Shown: positions 1 to 8,929, counted from the stretch's first letter. The stretch is DNA of 48,856 nt from Helicobacter rodentium ATCC 700285 (GCF_000687535.1 NZ_JHWC01000013.1:1-48856); one strand, 5' to 3'. A program made the numbers and translations. The notes: generated from the sequence alone by a model not told the origin.

Positions 1-1313
1 ACTCTATGGATTTCATTCATATTAGAACCCACTTGTTTTTGTAAAACATCCAACATATTGTTCAACACATTCTTTAATTCTATCAGCTGTGGATTGTGAG
101 GATTCTCTATGATTCTTGCTGTTAAGTCTCCATTTTCTACTGCTTTAGCTGTTTGTGCAGATTGAGCAATGGCTGTTTCATCTTTTTCTAAACCTTTTTG
201 AATGTTTTGAATGTTTTGGTTGATTTCTTTTGCAATCGTTCCAAACTCATCATTGGATTTGATTTGAATCAGATTTGCTGTTTTTGTATCGTGGTTGAGG
301 TAGGAGAAGAAGTGGGTTAAGCCTCGTGTGATTTGTGCTAACGGTTTCAAGAAAATCTTAATGATAAAGAAAAGTATAATAGAGCCGACAAGAATTAAAC
401 AAGCATTAATTGCTAAGTTTTTTAAAGCAGTGATATTCGCCGCTGCCGTATAATCTTCATAATTTGCACTTGCAACCATAATCCAACCAAAAGGCATTGT
501 TTGGTAGTGTGCAATTCTCTCTGTGTTTGTGTGATCTACTAGATTAATGATGCCGTGTGGATTTTTCTTAACCGCTTGCGTTATTGCAATTTCTTGTGGC
601 GTTTCTTTTCCGTTGAGGACAAGCTCTGGAATCTCGTGAGATACGGTTTCGCCATTTTGGTCTAGGATATAAATATTTAGACTTGGAAAATCCGGAGTAT
701 CAAAGTTTTTGAATCTTTCTTGAAATAAATCCAAAGGAATATCTACCGCAATCACTCCAGCAAATTTTCCATTTCTGTGAAATGGCAATGCAGCGGTAGC
801 TAAATGTCTTCCCGCGAGTTTGCCGCTTTTAGAAAGATAGGCGGGTGTTACAATAAATCCACCTTTTTGTTTGGCTTGGATATACCATAGAGCCTCTCGC
901 ATATCTTTGTATGTTGAGGGGATTGGAGTAAGAGTATTACTAAAACTAACGGGCACTTTGTCCTCTAGCCATTCATCAATAAAATCCCCATTATCTTCAT
1001 ATACTACCCAAATATCGGGATATTTTACGGTGTGTTGGACATTGGATAATGCTCTGCGGACGGAGGCGAAATCTTGGCGGTCAATGTTGCTTAGTTGCTC
1101 TGCCAAAAATTTCAAATGCTGTTCTGCTTCAATGTTCATAGTAATATTTATTGTTGTATAGGAAGCCTTTAGAATACTTTCCTGCAACAAATGATAAACT
1201 TTTGCCGAATCGTCAATCGTATTTCTATAATTCATAATTGCACTAATGCTAATCATGATTACAAATGTTATCACGATTGTTGCTGCAATTTTTGTAACAA
1301 GTGATGCTTTCAT
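1..1313 (-). CDS. Methyl-accepting chemotaxis protein, N-terminal part (runs off the window)
   Basis: This is an inner-membrane chemoreceptor that senses a periplasmic ligand and signals to CheA/CheW. My translation from the ATG at 1313 stays open to base 1, so the cytoplasmic signalling tip lies outside the window. A first membrane segment occupies about residues 7-29. A periplasmic domain of about 270 residues follows, with features of a dCache-type sensor (IWVVYEDNGDFIDEW, FAGVIAVDIPLDLF, PFGWIMVASANYEDY). A second membrane segment (NACLILVGSIILFFIIKIF) leads into HAMP-like sequence (LKPLAQITRGLTHFFSYLN) and a second HAMP-like stretch (AKAVENGDLTARI). AAGGAG lies 5-6 bases before the ATG. 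This architecture is common in Helicobacter and Campylobacter Tlp proteins. The ligand cannot be told from the sequence. Confidence 0.93.
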   Translation of the reverse strand, partial: MKASLVTKIAATIVITFVIMISISAIMNYRNTIDDSAKVYHLLQESILKASYTTINITMNIEAEQHLKFLAEQLSNIDRQDFASVRRALSNVQHTVKYPDIWVVYEDNGDFIDEWLEDKVPVSFSNTLTPIPSTYKDMREALWYIQAKQKGGFIVTPAYLSKSGKLAGRHLATAALPFHRNGKFAGVIAVDIPLDLFQERFKNFDTPDFPSLNIYILDQNGETVSHEIPELVLNGKETPQEIAITQAVKKNPHGIINLVDHTNTERIAHYQTMPFGWIMVASANYEDYTAAANITALKNLAINACLILVGSIILFFIIKIFLKPLAQITRGLTHFFSYLNHDTKTANLIQIKSNDEFGTIAKEINQNIQNIQKGLEKDETAIAQSAQTAKAVENGDLTARIIENPHNPQLIELKNVLNNMLDVLQKQVGSNMNEIHR

Positions 1314-1347
1314 AAAAATCTCCTTCTTTCTTTTAGGGTTCTAAAAA

Positions 1348-1353
1348 TTATAG
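1348..1353 (-). promoter_or_regulatory. Candidate -10 box of the chemoreceptor gene
   Basis: TATAAT on the minus strand, 34 bases before the ATG at 1313, in very AT-rich DNA. No convincing -35 box is visible, which is usual for vegetative promoters in Helicobacter. I saw no clear sigma-28 or sigma-54 motif. Confidence 0.45.
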
Positions 1354-1439
1354 AATAATATAAAATTTATTTTTAAAATATTATATATTTTAGTATTTGA
1401 ATAATTTATTTATCTTAATTAAAGCTTGAAAAAGAAAAC

Positions 1440-1475
1440 CAAATAAAAGAGGTTGCTAAATTTTAATTAGCAACC
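1440..1475 (-). terminator. Rho-independent terminator after napA
   Basis: A perfect 9-bp stem (GGTTGCTAA at 1451-1459 with TTAGCAACC at 1467-1475) closes a 7-base AT loop. On the minus strand it is followed by a T-rich tail (TCTTTTATTT). It lies 24 bases beyond the napA stop and separates napA from the chemoreceptor. Confidence 0.85.
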
Positions 1476-1499
1476 TTGTTGAAGAAGGGGAGGAATTGA

Positions 1500-1937
1500 T
1501 TATGCAAGTTGTGCTTTAAGCATCCAGATTGCTTTTTCTAAACTAGCAATTTTTTCATCTGCTAGAGAAATTGTCCCCTTATCATTTACTTCGTCTGCCA
1601 AGTCTGAAAGTGTCTTGAAAGACTTTAAAAAATATTCATAATCGGGCAAAACAGCCTTTACAATAGTCTTAGAATCAAAGCTTGTTTTGGAGTCTTCTTT
1701 GATTTTACTAGCCGCTAACATATCTTTTAGCGTTACATAAGGCTTCTCGCCGATTTGTAAAATGCGCTCTGCAACTTCGTCCATTTGCTCTGTTACTTCA
1801 TCATACATTGCTTCTAATGCACTATGTACAGGGTGGAAATCCATTCCCTTAACATTCCAATGGTAATTATGAAGCTTAATATAAAACACAGCTGAATCTG
1901 CTTGAATTTGCTTTAATGCTTGAACAACTTTATTCAT
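1500..1937 (-). CDS. napA: Dps/NapA ferritin-like protein (neutrophil-activating protein A family)
   Basis: A 145-residue miniferritin expected to form a 12-subunit cage that oxidises and stores iron and protects DNA from peroxide. The ferroxidase signature HNYHWNVKG (residues 23-31) and DEVTEQMDEVAERI carry the usual His/Asp/Glu ligands. The C-terminus KAIWMLKAQLA closely matches my memory of H. pylori NapA, which is 144 residues. The start is preceded by AAGGAG with about 5 bases of spacing. The gene stands alone between its own promoter region and a strong terminator. Homologues in Helicobacter activate neutrophils and support oxidative-stress survival; whether this one does is inference. 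Confidence 0.97.
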   Translation of the reverse strand: MNKVVQALKQIQADSAVFYIKLHNYHWNVKGMDFHPVHSALEAMYDEVTEQMDEVAERILQIGEKPYVTLKDMLAASKIKEDSKTSFDSKTIVKAVLPDYEYFLKSFKTLSDLADEVNDKGTISLADEKIASLEKAIWMLKAQLA

Positions 1938-1965
1938 TGTTATCTCCTTAAATTTTTGATGATGA

Positions 1966-2019
1966 ATTATACAGATGAAACTCTTAAAGGAAAATAATTA
2001 TCGTTAAGAAAATTATTTT
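1966..2019 (-). promoter_or_regulatory. napA promoter with Fur/PerR-like palindrome
   Basis: TATAAT at 1966-1971 on the minus strand is 29 bases before the napA ATG. Just upstream lies an AT-rich inverted repeat, AAAATAATT (1991-1999) with AATTATTTT (2011-2019), overlapping the expected -35 zone. Dps genes in this group are commonly controlled by Fur or PerR, so an iron or peroxide operator is plausible but unproven. Confidence 0.5.
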
Positions 2020-2101
2020 TCCCTAAACTCCCCTATTTTTCTCTCTTTTATGTCATAATTCCACATCATTTTGATTGAGACATTAAAAAGGAGTTACAAC
2101 A

Positions 2102-3170
2102 ATGAATCCAAATAGTGCAGTTGAAAGAACAAAAAATCATCTAGCCTATAAACTAGGACAAGAAATGCTAAAAAGCAATAAGAGAGCGGGGGCTTTTATT
2201 TAGGCTTTTAAAGATAAAAACAACCCATCAAAAAGAATCTAACTCTTCCCAACAATAGAAATTTCCCAAACTTGAAACCCTAAAAGACTATCCCCAATCC
2301 TTAGAGCTTAAAAACTCTTTGAGTTATCGTCTAGGAGAAGAGCTCATCAATGCCTGTAAGTTTTGGTGGTGTGGAGGACTCCTTTATTTTGTTTTAAGGA
2401 TTCCAAGCATTAGGGCGGAGGTGCGACAACATAAGCAATCCATAAAGCCTGATGTTTTACAAAAATCTTTGCAAGAAGTAAAAAATCAGTGCAATGCGCT
2501 TCGCAACACACAGATTCTAATACGGCGCACATTATGCGATTCCAAAGGAGTAGATTTTTTGAATCTGTGTTTGCAAAACGCTTCTGTCCCACATCGGTAT
2601 TATTTTATCTTTTACAAAATGCCTTATCAAAAATCGCTTTGCAATCATTCGCCCATTTGTATTGATGCGGGGGCGCATAAAGGGGTTGTAACGGATATGA
2701 TTTTGCAATGTGGCGGGATTTCTTATGCATTTGAGCCTAATTGTTATTTGGCGGAGTTTTTGAGAAACAAATATCAAGGTAATCCCAATGTGATTCTTTA
2801 TCAAAATGCGGTTTCAGACAGAAATTATACAACGCAGTTTTTGGAATATAGTTTGTTAAGCGATGGCAATAGAATCGTGGGAGGCGATACCTCTAAGAAA
2901 GCTTATGGTGTTGAGGTTCTTGACTTAACAGAGGTAATTTTAGAGATTCTAAGTCAATATTCCAAAATTTATTTTCTAAAGCTTGATATAGAGGGGGCAG
3001 AATTTGAGATTATAGATAAAATTATAACTCTTGGACTTTGGAAGAAGATTGATTATATCGCTTGTGAGACACACGAGAGATTCTTTGTTGATGGAGAACA
3101 GAAAATGCAGAATCTCAAAAGAAAAATAGAGGAAAATCGGATTGAAAATATTTTATTGGATTGGGCGTAA
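2102..3170 (+). pseudogene. FkbM-family methyltransferase, broken near its N-terminus
   Basis: The gene should begin at ATG 2102, which has a strong AAAAAGGAG ribosome site. It stops after 33 residues (TAG 2201-2203) because of a frame change at the G5 run 2188-2192; removing one G restores a hydrophobic GLLFRLLKIK continuation. A second in-frame stop, TAG 2256-2258, follows. From TTG 2319 the frame is open to 3170 (283 residues). It carries FkbM-type SAM methyltransferase features: IDAGAHKGVVTDM (motif I, about residues 116-128), FEPN, and LKLDIEGAEFEIIDKI. The two N-terminal stretches HLAYKLGQEML and SLSYRLGEELI are copies of one motif seen in Helicobacter and Campylobacter surface-glycan transferases. 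The intact 3' part might still be expressed, but there is no good ribosome site at 2319. The likely original role is O-methylation of a surface sugar. Confidence 0.75.
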
Positions 3171-3449
3171 ATTGTCCTTGCAAGTGTAGAGCATTTATTG
3201 CCCTCATCAAGATTGTGGATTCCTTTGTATCTTTGCAAGAGATGAAAGAGTCTATCATCAAGCATACAGGAATACTTGCCACCTCGTCATCACAAGGAGT
3301 GAGAGGAGCAAATGACGAGGCAATCTACAATATCGCGCTTCTTTAAAGCTTTAAAGATTCCATAGCTTGATTTACTTTTCACGAGATTAGGATTGCTTCA
3401 CTTTGTTCGCAAGGACACAATGTCAAACTTAACACAGAATCCCACAGGC
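3171..3449. repeat. Gene-free stretch with degenerate interspersed palindromic repeats
   Basis: This 279-base gap holds worn copies of the repeat family found across the window. One is around 3286-3335, with GTCATCACAAGGAGTGAGAGG followed by GACGAGGCAATCTACAAT. Another, near 3389-3415, has GGATTGCTTCACTTTGTTCGC. No convincing gene was seen; the short open frame at 3161-3346 lies inside this repeat and has no ribosome site. Confidence 0.6.
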
Positions 3450-4448
3450 TTATCCGCCCGTTTGGTAGAATGCTCTTTGGGAGACTGCATTTTCATTCCA
3501 ATCGTTTTTTTCCGGTTTGGTTTCTATGCAAAGTTTTAGGCGAGAGAGAATCTCTTGTGTATTGCCTTGTAGCATTGCCTCTTTAATATCTATTGCATTG
3601 TTGTGATAAAGGCAGGGAATCAGTTTGCCCTCACTGCTTAAGCGGATTCTGTTGCAAGTTTTACAGAAATCATCGTTATGCGGCGCAATGACGCCAAAAA
3701 CATAATCACGATTTAACTCTACACCCAATTTTGATTTAATTTCTTGTTGTGGAATCTTAAAAAGTGTTGCAGGACCTATAATCTCTTTTTCAAAGAGTTG
3801 TGTGCGATACTTTGCTTGAATTTCTGTTAAGATTTCAGCAAGTTTTAATCCAGCGATTCCTCCTTTAGCGTGTGAATTTTCCATATATTCAATGAATCGC
3901 ACCATTATGTCCCGTTTAATACCATATTCCAAGATAGAGAGAATCTCCTCCGCATTAATTCCTTTGAGGGGAACCATATTGAGCTTGATTTTAAGTCCGA
4001 CTTGGTGCGCCGCTTCAATGCCCTCTAAGATTTTTTCTAATCCGTCCCTTTTGGAAATGCAAACGATTCTGTCTTTTTGCAAGGAATCTAGCGAGATATT
4101 AATGCGCTTTAAACCCGCTTCTTTTAGTGGTTTAGCAAGTGGGGCAAGCAAAAAGGCATTTGTGGTGAGTGCAATGTCAATTTGTGGGGCAAGGGCGCAA
4201 ATTTGTGCAATAAATTCAACAATTTTAGAGCGCAAAAGTGGTTCTCCACCGGTAATTCTTATTTTTTTTACCCCTTCTTGGATTGCAACTTTGATGAAGT
4301 TTAACACCGATTCCAAAGGAACATCGTCTCTTTCGTCTCCTAAGTTCATTGGCGTATTTGGCATACAATACGCACAGCGGAAATTGCACCTTTCTGTTAC
4401 ACTAATGCGCATATAATCAATGGTTCTACCAAAACTATCTACTAACAC
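3450..4448 (-). CDS. moaA: GTP 3',8-cyclase MoaA (molybdenum cofactor synthesis, step 1)
   Basis: A 332-residue radical-SAM enzyme. With MoaC it converts GTP to cyclic pyranopterin monophosphate in the cytoplasm. The N-terminal [4Fe-4S] motif C21xxxC25xxC28 (TERCNFRCAYCM), the SAM-binding ITGGEPLLR, and the C-terminal cluster DDFCKTCNRIRLSSEGKLIPC are all present. The protein ends in the conserved Gly-Gly needed for activity. The start is GTG at 4448, with AGGAG five bases upstream. It is divergent from mobA, another molybdenum-cofactor gene, across a 114-base gap, so the two form a small cofactor locus. No other moa genes are in the window. Confidence 0.97.
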   Translation of the reverse strand: MLVDSFGRTIDYMRISVTERCNFRCAYCMPNTPMNLGDERDDVPLESVLNFIKVAIQEGVKKIRITGGEPLLRSKIVEFIAQICALAPQIDIALTTNAFLLAPLAKPLKEAGLKRINISLDSLQKDRIVCISKRDGLEKILEGIEAAHQVGLKIKLNMVPLKGINAEEILSILEYGIKRDIMVRFIEYMENSHAKGGIAGLKLAEILTEIQAKYRTQLFEKEIIGPATLFKIPQQEIKSKLGVELNRDYVFGVIAPHNDDFCKTCNRIRLSSEGKLIPCLYHNNAIDIKEAMLQGNTQEILSRLKLCIETKPEKNDWNENAVSQRAFYQTGG

Positions 4449-4562
4449 ACTTTCTCCTAGAGTTTCAAGTTTAGAATCCTACCAAAACTTCTACGAAAAA
4501 AGATATAATTTTGCTAGAACTTTAGCTTGATTTTTTAATTGTTTTGTATTTTAGGAGATGAT

Positions 4563-5210
4563 TTGACAAAATTTTCAATACCTTGTGTGATTTTATGTGG
4601 TGGCAGAAGCACAAGAATGGGGCAACTAAAGCAAAATTTAAAAATGGGAAATACATTCCTAGCAAAGCAAGAAACTTTAGCAGATTTTCAAGCTAGACAT
4701 TTCAGCCAATGGTTTTCTAGTTTGTATTTTTCTGCTAAGTTTGAAATTTTAAACACATTAGGAATCACTACGATTTTGGATTTGCCTGTGGGTGGTGCGG
4801 ATTTAACAAATGTGCAGGATTGGCAAAATGCTCCCAAACATCAATTTGCACCCATTTTTGGTTTGCAAAGCGTTTTGGAGTTTTTGCAATGCAATGTGTT
4901 TGTGGTAAGCATTGATACGCCTTTTTTGGATTGCGATTCTATTGCGTTGCTTTTGCAATCCTTTACAAAGAATCCTAAACCAACTTTTGCTAAAAACACT
5001 AAAATACACCCTTTGCTTGGGATTTATACACTAGAATCTTTAGTAAATATTCAAGCCCAAATTGCGCAAGGAGATTACAAGCTTATGCGACTTTTGGGAA
5101 AAATTGATGCACAATTTGTGGAAATCAATGAAAGCAAAACACAAAATCTCAATACGCCACAAGAATATCAAGAAGCTTTAATGCAAATGCAATCTAGGGT
5201 AAAGGCATAA
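4563..5210 (+). CDS. mobA: Molybdenum cofactor guanylyltransferase MobA
   Basis: This enzyme transfers GMP from GTP to molybdopterin to give the MGD cofactor of formate, nitrate and TMAO/DMSO-type enzymes. The nucleotide-binding signature VILCGGRSTRMGQLK lies at the N-terminus, and VSIDTPFLD supplies the metal-binding aspartate. The stretch APIFGLQSVLEFL matches the family's conserved core. I chose TTG 4563 because AGGAG (4553-4557) sits five bases before it; the upstream TTG at 4539 has no ribosome site and would add eight unlikely residues. The product is about 215 residues, near the usual size. The next gene, flhB, starts one base after the stop codon, so the two are co-transcribed. Confidence 0.92.
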   Translation: MTKFSIPCVILCGGRSTRMGQLKQNLKMGNTFLAKQETLADFQARHFSQWFSSLYFSAKFEILNTLGITTILDLPVGGADLTNVQDWQNAPKHQFAPIFGLQSVLEFLQCNVFVVSIDTPFLDCDSIALLLQSFTKNPKPTFAKNTKIHPLLGIYTLESLVNIQAQIAQGDYKLMRLLGKIDAQFVEINESKTQNLNTPQEYQEALMQMQSRVKA

Positions 5211-5211
5211 A

Positions 5212-6276
5212 ATGGCAGACGAAGAAGAAAAAACCGAAGCTCCCTCCGCGCGAAAAATTGAGAAAGCGCGCGAGGAGGGAAATGTCCTAAAAAGCCCCGA
5301 TGTTAATGCCTTTTTAGGGCTAACAATGGGATTGGTATTAATCTTTTTGTGTTTTAGCTTTTGGGTGCAGGGTGTGAGCAATGTGTTTGAACAAATCTAT
5401 CAGCAATTCTCCCAAGATTTAACGCGCGAAAACGCAATGTCTATCACAATTTCTTTAGTTTTTCAGATTCTTTATTTACTTGCGCCTATATTTGTTGGAC
5501 TAATGATTATTGGTGTGGTGGCGAATGTGGCGCAAAGTGGATTTTTACTAACCGCAAAAGCAATTCAGCCCAAATTGCAAAAACTTAATTTTATCAGCGG
5601 AATGAAAAATCTTATTTCACTTAAAAAACTTTTGGACGGATTTTTGATTACTTTTAAGGTAATGACCGCTTTTGTTATTGCATTTTTTGTTTTTATTGGC
5701 TTTATGCACGAGCTTACAACCGTTGCCTTGTTTCCCATTGGCGACCAAATGCTATGGTTTCGCGACAAGGCAATCATTCTAATTGGAATCTTGTTGGCGT
5801 TTTTTATGGTAATGGCAAGCGTGGATTATCTCATCAAGCGGTATCAATATTTTAAATCTTTGCGTATGAGCAAGCAAGAAGTGAAAGATGAGTTTAAGAA
5901 TATGGAAGGAGACCAGCAGGTTAAAGGAAAGATTCGTTCTCTTATGTTTCAAGCAGCGCGTAAGCGAATGATGCAGAATCTCCCTAGTGCCGATGTTGTA
6001 GTAACAAACCCTACGCATTATGCGGTTGCTCTGCGCTATGATAGCAAAAAAGACCGCGCTCCACGCGTCTTGGCTAAAGGTGCGGATTTTTTAGCTCAAC
6101 GCATTAAAGAAGTTGCAAAAGAATATGAGATTCCAATTATAGAAAATCCTCCTTTGGCTCGTGCTTTATATAAAGATGTAGATTTGGATATGGAGATTCC
6201 AGAGACATTATATCAAGCAATGGTAGAAGTGCTAATCAAAGTCCAAAAAATCAACGATGAGCGTAGGAAAAAGTAA
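5212..6276 (+). CDS. flhB: Flagellar type III export switch protein FlhB
   Basis: A 354-residue inner-membrane protein of the flagellar export apparatus, which switches export from rod/hook to filament substrates. The N-terminus EKTEAPSARKIEKAREEGNV is diagnostic of the family. Four hydrophobic segments follow, at about residues 33-55, 78-105, 145-170 and 186-206. The cytoplasmic domain contains the autocleavage motif NPTH (266-269) within VVVTNPTHYAVALRY. The length is normal. It follows mobA with one base between them, an unusual partner for a flagellar gene. No other flagellar structural gene is nearby, as is typical of the scattered flagellar genes of Campylobacterota. Confidence 0.97.
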   Translation: MADEEEKTEAPSARKIEKAREEGNVLKSPDVNAFLGLTMGLVLIFLCFSFWVQGVSNVFEQIYQQFSQDLTRENAMSITISLVFQILYLLAPIFVGLMIIGVVANVAQSGFLLTAKAIQPKLQKLNFISGMKNLISLKKLLDGFLITFKVMTAFVIAFFVFIGFMHELTTVALFPIGDQMLWFRDKAIILIGILLAFFMVMASVDYLIKRYQYFKSLRMSKQEVKDEFKNMEGDQQVKGKIRSLMFQAARKRMMQNLPSADVVVTNPTHYAVALRYDSKKDRAPRVLAKGADFLAQRIKEVAKEYEIPIIENPPLARALYKDVDLDMEIPETLYQAMVEVLIKVQKINDERRKK

Positions 6277-6308
6277 GCAAATGCAAAGGTTTCTTTATGT
6301 TGGATTAT

Positions 6309-6410
6309 GGATTGCCACGAAAATTTTTCAAATTTTCTCGCAATGACAGAAATAAACCATTGCGTCATTGCGAGGAATGAATAAAGTGAGAGACGAAGCA
6401 ATCTATAATG
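6309..6410. repeat. Paired interspersed palindromic repeat
   Basis: Two hairpin units face each other. The first is GGATTGCCACG ... CTCGCAATGAC, with a self-complementary AAAATTTTTCAAATTTTC centre. The second is GTCATTGCGAGGAATG ... GACGAAGCAATCTATAAT. The outer ends ATTATGGATTGC and GCAATCTATAAT are inverted copies. The gap 6277-6496 holds nothing else. Confidence 0.75.
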
Positions 6411-6496
6411 TTGCATACTTAATAGTCTTTACAATGGAATCGCAAAATACAAAAATTACAAGCGAGATTCTATCCTCACGGAATCTGCATTTATGA

Positions 6497-8020
6497 TTAT
6501 ATTTTGCGAAAGCTCAAAGCCTCTAGCAAATGCTCTTTTTGAATTTTTGTGGAAGATTCCAAATCCGCAATCGTGCGTGCCACACGCAAAATTTTATCGT
6601 ATCCGCGCTTGGAGATTCCAAATTTCTCACAAGCAATTTCTAAAGTCTCTTTTGTGGTAGAATCTAATACGCAAAGCCTTTCTAATTCCACACCTTGTAA
6701 GCGAGAATTGAAGCAAGTTTGTCCGCGCTGTTTTTGGAATACAAAGGCTTTTAAGACTAAATTTTGCAAAGCCTTAGAATCTATGCGGTGAGTGCTTTGT
6801 TTGCCTTCTTGCATTTGCACAAACAAATCTAGTCTATCCCAAAATGGCTCGGAAATTTTGGATTTATAGGCATTAATTTCTTTTTGGTTGCAGCGACACT
6901 CTTTACTAAGGCTCAAAAGATTACCACAAGGGCAAGGATTCATCGCACCGATGAACATAAAATCCGTAGGACAAGTGATTTTTGCTTGTAGGCGTGAAAT
7001 GGTGAAATAGTGATTCTGCAATGGCTCACGCAGGGATTCTAAAACACTTTTAGGAAAGTGCGGTAACTCGTCTAAAAAGAGGACGCCAAGATGCGCCATA
7101 CCAATTTCACCCGATTTGATATTTTGCCCCACAGCACTTCCTAAGATAGCCGCTTTTGTTGCGCTATTATGTGGATTGCGAAAGGGTCTATGCGGAGAAA
7201 TTTCAAGCGTGTTGGCAGCCATTTGCAAGATTTCATAGAGCGTTAGAGGTGGCAAAATATAAGGAATCCTTGTAGCAATCATACTTTTACCGCTCCCCGC
7301 ACTGCCCTCAAGCAAGAGATTATGGAATCCACAAGTTGCGATGAGTGCAGCGCGTTTGGCGCGTTCTTGTCCGATAATATCACAAAAATCAAGTGGAAAT
7401 TCTTGCGTGTAATAATACTTCTCTCCCGCAATTTCTTGACACAAAAAGGGCAAGTCGCAAGGGTGCGATTCCAAAGGTGGTAATTTTTGTAAAATCTCAA
7501 TAGCCTCTTGGAGGCAATCCACATAATAGGCTTTGAGATTGGGAAGTTTAGAATAAAATCCTTGCGCAACTTTGGGAAGCAAAAAGAGGGAATCGGATTG
7601 TTTGCTTAGCAGAGAAAAAAGCAGTGGATAGATAGAGGAGCTATCCTTAATGCGCCCATCTAGTCCAAGTTCTCCAAAGGCAAAGATTTTTGGGGGTTTG
7701 GAATCTGTATTTTGCCGTGTAATCTCACTAAGGTTGCAAGTGCCATTGAGCGCAATCAGCAGGGCAATAGGCAAATCATAAAAACTTCCCTGCTTGGGAA
7801 TGTCCGATGGGGAAAGATTGACATTGATTTTAAGCGGAGGAAATTTGAAATTGTTTGCAAGTAAAGAGGATTGCACACGCTGTTTGGATTCCTGAATCGC
7901 ATTGCCCGCAAGTCCTGTAATGCTAAAAGAGGGCAGGGCGCGTGTAAAACTTACTTCCACTTCTACAATTTTTGCTTCAAGCCCTACCTGTGCCGCGCAA
8001 TAGAGCAGGTTTAATCCCAT
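6497..8020 (-). CDS. comM: YifB/ComM-family Mg-chelatase-like AAA+ ATPase
   Basis: A 507-residue protein of the ComM/YifB family. ComM helicases promote branch migration when single-stranded DNA is integrated during natural transformation. The N-terminal Lon-like domain (VEVSFTRALPSFSITGLAG) and the AAA+ core are intact: Walker A GSAGSGKS at about 239-246, Walker B LFLDELPHF, and the cysteine pattern MNPCPCGN. I chose ATG 8020, with AAGGA five bases upstream and a typical MGLNLLYCAAQVGLEA beginning, over a TTG-type extension of 17 residues. It stands alone, flanked by repeats on both sides. The symbol rests on family resemblance; a direct competence role here is inferred. Confidence 0.9.
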   Translation of the reverse strand: MGLNLLYCAAQVGLEAKIVEVEVSFTRALPSFSITGLAGNAIQESKQRVQSSLLANNFKFPPLKINVNLSPSDIPKQGSFYDLPIALLIALNGTCNLSEITRQNTDSKPPKIFAFGELGLDGRIKDSSSIYPLLFSLLSKQSDSLFLLPKVAQGFYSKLPNLKAYYVDCLQEAIEILQKLPPLESHPCDLPFLCQEIAGEKYYYTQEFPLDFCDIIGQERAKRAALIATCGFHNLLLEGSAGSGKSMIATRIPYILPPLTLYEILQMAANTLEISPHRPFRNPHNSATKAAILGSAVGQNIKSGEIGMAHLGVLFLDELPHFPKSVLESLREPLQNHYFTISRLQAKITCPTDFMFIGAMNPCPCGNLLSLSKECRCNQKEINAYKSKISEPFWDRLDLFVQMQEGKQSTHRIDSKALQNLVLKAFVFQKQRGQTCFNSRLQGVELERLCVLDSTTKETLEIACEKFGISKRGYDKILRVARTIADLESSTKIQKEHLLEALSFRKI

Positions 8021-8071
8021 ATTTTTCCTTGTTTTAGGTTTCAGTGTATCGGAAGTTTGTAAGAATTGCAA

Positions 8072-8414
8072 ACAAAAGAAGTAGATTTTGCAAAATTATT
8101 GTTTGATTGAATCAAATAGTAACATAGTTGTTATGGAATCTAGCTTTTTAGTTGTCGTGATTGTATTGTAAGATTTTCTTTTTGCGGGATTGCGGATTGG
8201 ATTCTACAAATGAAATCTTGCAAAGACACCACCGCGTCATTGCGAAGCGTTAGACGAAGCGCACAATCCGCAAGTTCTGCCCACACCTGCAAATCCATAA
8301 TCAAGCATAAAGTAAATATAGCAATGGAATCTTTAAGGAAGTGCATTATTATAGATTGCCACAGCCTCTTACGAGGCTTCGCAATGACAGAAAAGCAAGA
8401 CGCAAGAGAGAATC
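8072..8414. repeat. Gene-free 343-bp stretch containing two interspersed palindromic repeat units
   Basis: Copy one (about 8230-8275) is GCGTCATTGCGAAGCGTTAGACGAAGCGCACAATCC read in sections. Copy two (about 8345-8392) is ATTATAGATTGCCACAGCCTC ... GAGGCTTCGCAATGACAG. Between them is the connector CAATGGAATCTTTAAGGAAG (from about 8322), which recurs near 34057 and 45892. Short open frames on both strands here are by-products of the repeat. The promoter of the comM-like gene should lie at the left edge, but I see no clear -10 box. Confidence 0.65.
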
Positions 8415-8921
8415 TTAAGCTTTGATTCCTTGCAGAATCTCACTTAAAACATCAATGGCTTGACTTTTCTCCGCTTCAAAGAGATATTGAGGCTTTGAAC
8501 TCCAATGCCCAAATTCATCTAAATATCCACCCACATTTTGGTAGTTTTCTAATGCACTGATTGAGTTTTCTACAATTTTTTCCATTGTTTTTGGATTCGT
8601 TTCTCCAAGCCATTGCCTTAGAATCTCAAAGCTTTTATCAGGCGTTCCATAAATCCTTGCTGATTCCATTGCAGCTGCTTGTCCTATACCGACAAGAGCC
8701 ATAAAAGAAGATTTAGTATTTGTAACATCCCAATTTAAATTCAAAAAATCGTGCAATTGTTGCGGGGATTCCTCTTGTATCTCTTGATTTTTATCTATGC
8801 TATTTGCATTTGTTTGTAAGGATAAAAGCATATCAAATGAAGTTGTATTCTCTTGCTGTTTCTGCGTTGTTTGGTAGAGAAGAGAAGTTTCTCGCATAGT
8901 GGGATTTGTGCCAATTTGCAT
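8415..8921 (-). CDS. Uncharacterised soluble protein, second gene of a two-gene unit
   Basis: A 168-residue protein I do not recognise. It has no signal peptide or membrane segment. Residues 1-55 are polar and rich in Gln, Asn, Ser and Thr, hence probably disordered. Residues 60-168 look helical and folded (FMALVGIGQAAAMESARIY, FEILRQWLGETNPKTMEKIV, AIDVLSEILQGIKA). The ATG is preceded by AAGGA at five bases. The upstream secreted-protein gene ends only eight bases earlier, so the two are probably co-transcribed. The helical C-terminal half and low-complexity N-terminus are also seen in export chaperones and flagellar accessory proteins, but no motif supports naming it. Confidence 0.75.
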   Translation of the reverse strand: MQIGTNPTMRETSLLYQTTQKQQENTTSFDMLLSLQTNANSIDKNQEIQEESPQQLHDFLNLNWDVTNTKSSFMALVGIGQAAAMESARIYGTPDKSFEILRQWLGETNPKTMEKIVENSISALENYQNVGGYLDEFGHWSSKPQYLFEAEKSQAIDVLSEILQGIKA

Positions 8922-8929
8922 AGGAATCC

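Noticed and set aside
871-1161. 96-codon plus-strand open frame
   Set aside because: It is antisense to the chemoreceptor's sensor domain and has no ribosome site.
3892-4416. 174-codon plus-strand open frame opposite moaA
   Set aside because: It is antisense to an intact MoaA with all motifs, and its translation has no domain or start signals.
8140-8425. Small open frames on both strands between the comM-like gene and 8415
   Set aside because: They are created by the palindromic repeat units and contain its translated arms; the same kind of frame recurs at other repeat copies.
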